Assembly (NCBI GenBank): GCA_028571685.1
Contig: CM053146.1
Coordinates: forward strand, 18,511,431 to 18,575,430
Source: Heterohyrax brucei
Lineage: Eukaryota > Chordata > Mammalia > Hyracoidea > Procaviidae
Reading direction: 5' to 3'
Length of the DNA: 64,000 nucleotides
Below the pieces are notes generated by a model. That model saw nothing but the letters and a program-made list of their open reading frames with translations, did no database searches and was not told the origin of the DNA. Made by a program: the position numbers and the translations under genes. Shown piece by piece: positions 60,553-64,000 of the stretch; position 1 is the stretch's first letter; each line of letters begins with the position of its first letter.

Positions 60553-63500
60553 GGGCAGGGCTCAGATGGAGGAGTAGGCAGAAGCTTCCTGTGACCCCTC
60601 TAACAATAAAAGCCCAAAAGAACAAATGAATCCACTATATGTCACATCTTTGAAGCCCTGAACATCAAAAGGAAAGTTAAAAATTGGACCAAACAAAGGG
60701 GAAAGGAGAACTCCACCAGAAACACATAGGACTTAACAGACCTGACCTGCCAGGAGGAAGCCGTAAGGGCTGCGTGGAGGTTGATGGGTGTGCCCCTCAG
60801 CAGAGGTGATTGTCTAGAGAATCCACTTGAGCCTCTGGAGCTGCTAAGGGACAGCAGCAGATTGCCAAAAGCTAAGGCTTTGCCTGTGATCTCGGGCCTG
60901 TCTCCCCTCTCCCAGTGCTTCCCTCTGCTTCTCTGAACTGTGCCTGGAGCTAGAGCCTAATGCCATTAACTGAGCCCAGAGTAGAACTCTTCAGGTTTGC
61001 CATGGGCCATTCTCCCCACTTTCATCTCTGCACTGTACTAGATTCTGCAGTCTGACACCATCTGACATCTGGAGTCTGAGCTGAAAGTTGGACTCCTTAA
61101 GCCCATCCTGAGCCATCTTTCAAGATTTGGAGAGGGAGCTAGTTTAGCACACTTAGGGAAGGGGGCAAAATGGGAAAAAAAAATTTTTTTTTGTTTTTTG
61201 CTGACTCCTTTAAGTTACAGAATTGGGGCAGACAGTGGTCCTTCACCTAGATTCAAACATAACCTCACAGTTACTCAGGGACAGTTATGAGTCCCCTGCT
61301 TTTTTCAGTGGCTACAGCCAGACACTTGTGTCTATTCCCGTTACCCCTGCCCACTTGGGATAGTAGGCAAGAGCCTGCATCACACACTAAGTGACTCAGC
61401 ATCTTGACACTTGAGCTGAATCCATAGCTACAATTTACTAATAGCTTGGAAACAGCAGTCCATATCAGTGCACTTAATGGACAGCCCATGATTTCCTTAG
61501 AAAGCTTCCAAAACAAAGAGTTAGATTTTCCAGAGGAAGAGAATTTCTTGGAATTATCAGAGGTAGAGTATGAAAGATTAATATTTATAGCTCTTCCAGA
61601 GATGAGAAAGAAGATGACAGAGAATACAGTAGAACATACTGATAGATTGAACAAGCTCCAAGAAAGCATTGAGTGGCAAAAATTAGAAATTCAGAAAATT
61701 AATAATAAAATCACAAAATTTGACAACCACCAGAAAGTCAGAGGAGGAGAACTGAGGTAATGGAAGCCTGAATTAAGTGAGATTGAAGATAAATATGTGA
61801 CATCAGTGTATTTGAAGAACAGTCAGATAAAAGGATCTTTAAAAATCAAGAAACACTAAGAATTGTGTGGGCCTCTGTGAAGAGGAATAATCTTTTGAGT
61901 GATTGAGGTATACCAGAATGGGGCGATAACTGAAAATACAGAAAGACTTGTGGAAAATTTGTTGACAGAAAACTTCCCTGATACCATGAAAGGTGAGAAG
62001 ATAGCTATCCAGTGTGGTTATTGAACTCCAGACAAGGTGGTTCCCAAAATAAGGACACGGAAGCATATTATAATCAAACTTGCCAAAACCAAAGATGAGA
62101 CACTTTTAAAAGTGGCTAAAGATAAATGAAAAATAATGTACCAAGGAGAACTAATAAGACTGTGCTTCGACAGCACTTGGTTTGGCTGTCTTGGACTGTT
62201 CACTAGAAACCATGCAGGCAGGACGGCAATGAGATGACATAAACAAAGCTTTGAAGGAAAATAATTGCCAGCCAGGAATTATATGTCAAGCAAAAGTATC
62301 TCTCAACTATGATGTCAAAATTAGGATGTTTCCAGATAAAACAGAAATTTATGGAATTTGTAAAAATCAAACCAGAATTAGAAGAAATGATAAAGGGAGT
62401 CCATTGATTAGAAGAGCAGTAACACCAGGTAACAACCCAAGAGCAGAACACAGAACAGAGCAACTGGGTACAACCCAAATAGGGGAAACATGAAAACAAA
62501 TCCTGGGTGAAACACAGAAAATAGGAAAACAGAGATGCCATTATGTAAACATTATAATAAAAAAAGGAAGGACTCAAAAGAAAATGTAGTCTTAGATCTT
62601 CTATATGGAGAAGTCAAAGTGATATAAAGAAATTAAAGATTGGTTTAAATTTAGAAAAATAGGGACAAATGCTAAGGTAACCACAGAGAAAACTACCCTA
62701 TGCATCAAAATAAAAAAAAAGAAAACCAGAAGTCTCGACAAATACAAGACTATCAGCACTGAAAAAGATGAAAAGCAAACACCTAAAGAAAAGACACTCA
62801 GCACAGAAAATTAAAGGAAAAAAGGGAATTGTCTACAACACACACAAAAAGACATCAGAATGACATTAAAGCTGTCTGTCATGTGAACAAGTAACATGTA
62901 TACCAGTGTTTGTTGTAGCACTGTCCACAGCAGCAAAAAGATGGAACCAACCAATTTGCCCATCAATAGATGAATGGATAAACAACTTATGCTATGTTCA
63001 CAAAATGGAATATTACGCAGTGCTGTAGAACATGGAGTCGTCTGTAAGACCTAATGTTGAGTGAAATTAGTTGCAAAAGGACAAATACTGTATGAGACAA
63101 TTATTATAAGGATTTAAGAAAAGGTTTAAGCACAGAAAAAATAATGTTTGATGGTTATAAGGGTGGGGGGTGGGAGGGAGAGGGATATTCTTAGATTAGA
63201 TAGTAGAGAGGAATTCGGTTAAGTGCAGGGAGTGACAGCTCAAGGTGAAAGGGAGTCTAGCACAACTGGACTACACCAAGAGCTAAATGATTTTCTAAAC
63301 ATAACCCCACATTTTGAAGGACAGAGTAGCAGAGACAGGTTTGGGGACCATGATTTCAGGAAACGTGTAGGCTAACTGGCATAACCAAGATTTTTTTTAA
63401 AGAAAATGTTTTGTGTACCACTTTGGTGACGGGTGTTTGGGATCTTAAAAGCTATCAAGGTGTCATCTCAGTAGCATCAGTTGGTCCCATTCCACGTGAA

Positions 63501-63859
63501 ACAGAGGAGAGTGAAGGACATCAAAGACATGAGGAAACTAGGAGCCTAGCAGACAGAAGGTGCTATGTGATCCAGTGACTACATCAGCGTGGTGCCAGGC
63601 CACTACCAGTGACTGCCCTGAGAGGTAACACAGTGTGAAGTCCTGATATAGTGAGAGAAAAATGGGTGTGCAGAAATACAACTCTGTTAATAAAGACCAG
63701 ACTTGATCATCTGTCAGCCTGGAGGGTCCCCTGAGGACGTGGCCCCCAGACTCACTGGTAGCCCAGAGTTGAAACCAGTACCGAACCAACTTTTTGGATG
63801 AAGATTGAAGTGGACTATTAGATGTAGAGTGATGCTGGCAAAGAATATGCTTTTTGGTG

Positions 63860-63898
<39 letters not shown>

Positions 63899-63957
63899 AT
63901 ATATACAGTATATATGCTTATGTATTTCTAGTTCTTTATATGCATACATATATATTT
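60553..63957 (+). mobile_element. L1 with 5' UTR, ORF1 and 3' UTR but no ORF2 body
   Basis: TSD copies 'aagaaactggaaaaa' (60538-60552) and 'aaagaactggaaaaa' (63958-63972) bound it. It has the 5' UTR (60553 to about 61470), a decayed ORF1 with coiled-coil-like start ('LPEMRKKMTENTVEHTDRLN', 61590-61650) and C-terminus (about 62290-62400), and the inter-ORF spacer to about 62876. Then it jumps directly to the 3' end region (from about 62885). About 3 kb of ORF2 is missing. Confidence 0.82.
63859..63915. repeat. (TA)n microsatellite
   Basis: A run of TA units with a few GTA interruptions, at the 3' end of the L1. It is likely length-polymorphic. Confidence 0.95.
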
Positions 63958-64000
63958 AAAGAACTGGAAAAACAGGCAAAACCTAAGCCAATGAAATGGA

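Overview
This is about 64 kb of mammalian nuclear DNA, most likely from an elephant or close paenungulate relative. The main clue is some twenty copies or fragments of an Afrotherian tRNA-derived SINE, recognised by its head (close to 'ccctggtggc..agtggttaag'), its middle ('gcagttctactctgtcctac') and its tail ('gaattgactcgatggca'). L1, RTE/BovB-type LINEs, old L2 and MIR, and LTR elements are also present. There are no prokaryotic features. Species, family names and similarity calls come from reading and memory, since no database search was possible. Repeat edges are usually good to about 10-30 bp, or exact where a target-site duplication (TSD) is given.

Layout. 0-3 kb: unique sequence with SINEs. 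3-23.4 kb: a plus-strand stack of nested L1s, with a class I endogenous retrovirus (ERV, 9422-16156) inserted in one L1 ORF2. 20.9-26 kb: an older L1 broken by a younger L1, a minus-strand RTE, an L1 tail and a SINE. 26.2-28.1 kb: an ancient L2 broken by a MaLR-type LTR and a SINE. 28.2-29.6 kb: a second RTE copy on the plus strand, split by an L1 tail. 29.8-35.4 kb: a repeat-poor stretch with a CpG-rich promoter and a probable first coding exon (32236-32250, five codons then a consensus splice donor). Everything to its right is probably intron 1 of that gene, which I could not identify. 35-42.9 kb: old MIR/L1/SINE material and a solo MaLR-like LTR. 42.9-51.4 kb: one minus-strand L1 reaching its 5' end, carrying three younger L1 tails. 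52.5-56.6 kb: another minus-strand L1, interrupted by a solo class II-like LTR (54763-55202). 57-64 kb: old L1 pieces, an L1 tail with a 14-bp TSD, and an L1 with both ends but almost no ORF2.

Main discovery. Between the first and last parts of the ERV RNase H domain, about 560 bp is not retroviral. It reads, in three frame changes and one stop, as nearly the whole coding sequence of the host gene FAM89B. It starts just after the expected start codon, ends close to the stop, lies in the sense direction, has no UTR or poly(A), and replaces viral sequence. This looks like retroviral capture of a host mRNA, as in the oncogene-transducing retroviruses, not an L1-made processed pseudogene. The provirus has also lost most of env, and key residues are changed in protease, RNase H and integrase. 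Its two LTRs nevertheless differ by only about 7 substitutions in about 413 aligned bp, so a defective, helper-dependent lineage is a reasonable inference. No viral gene here is intact.
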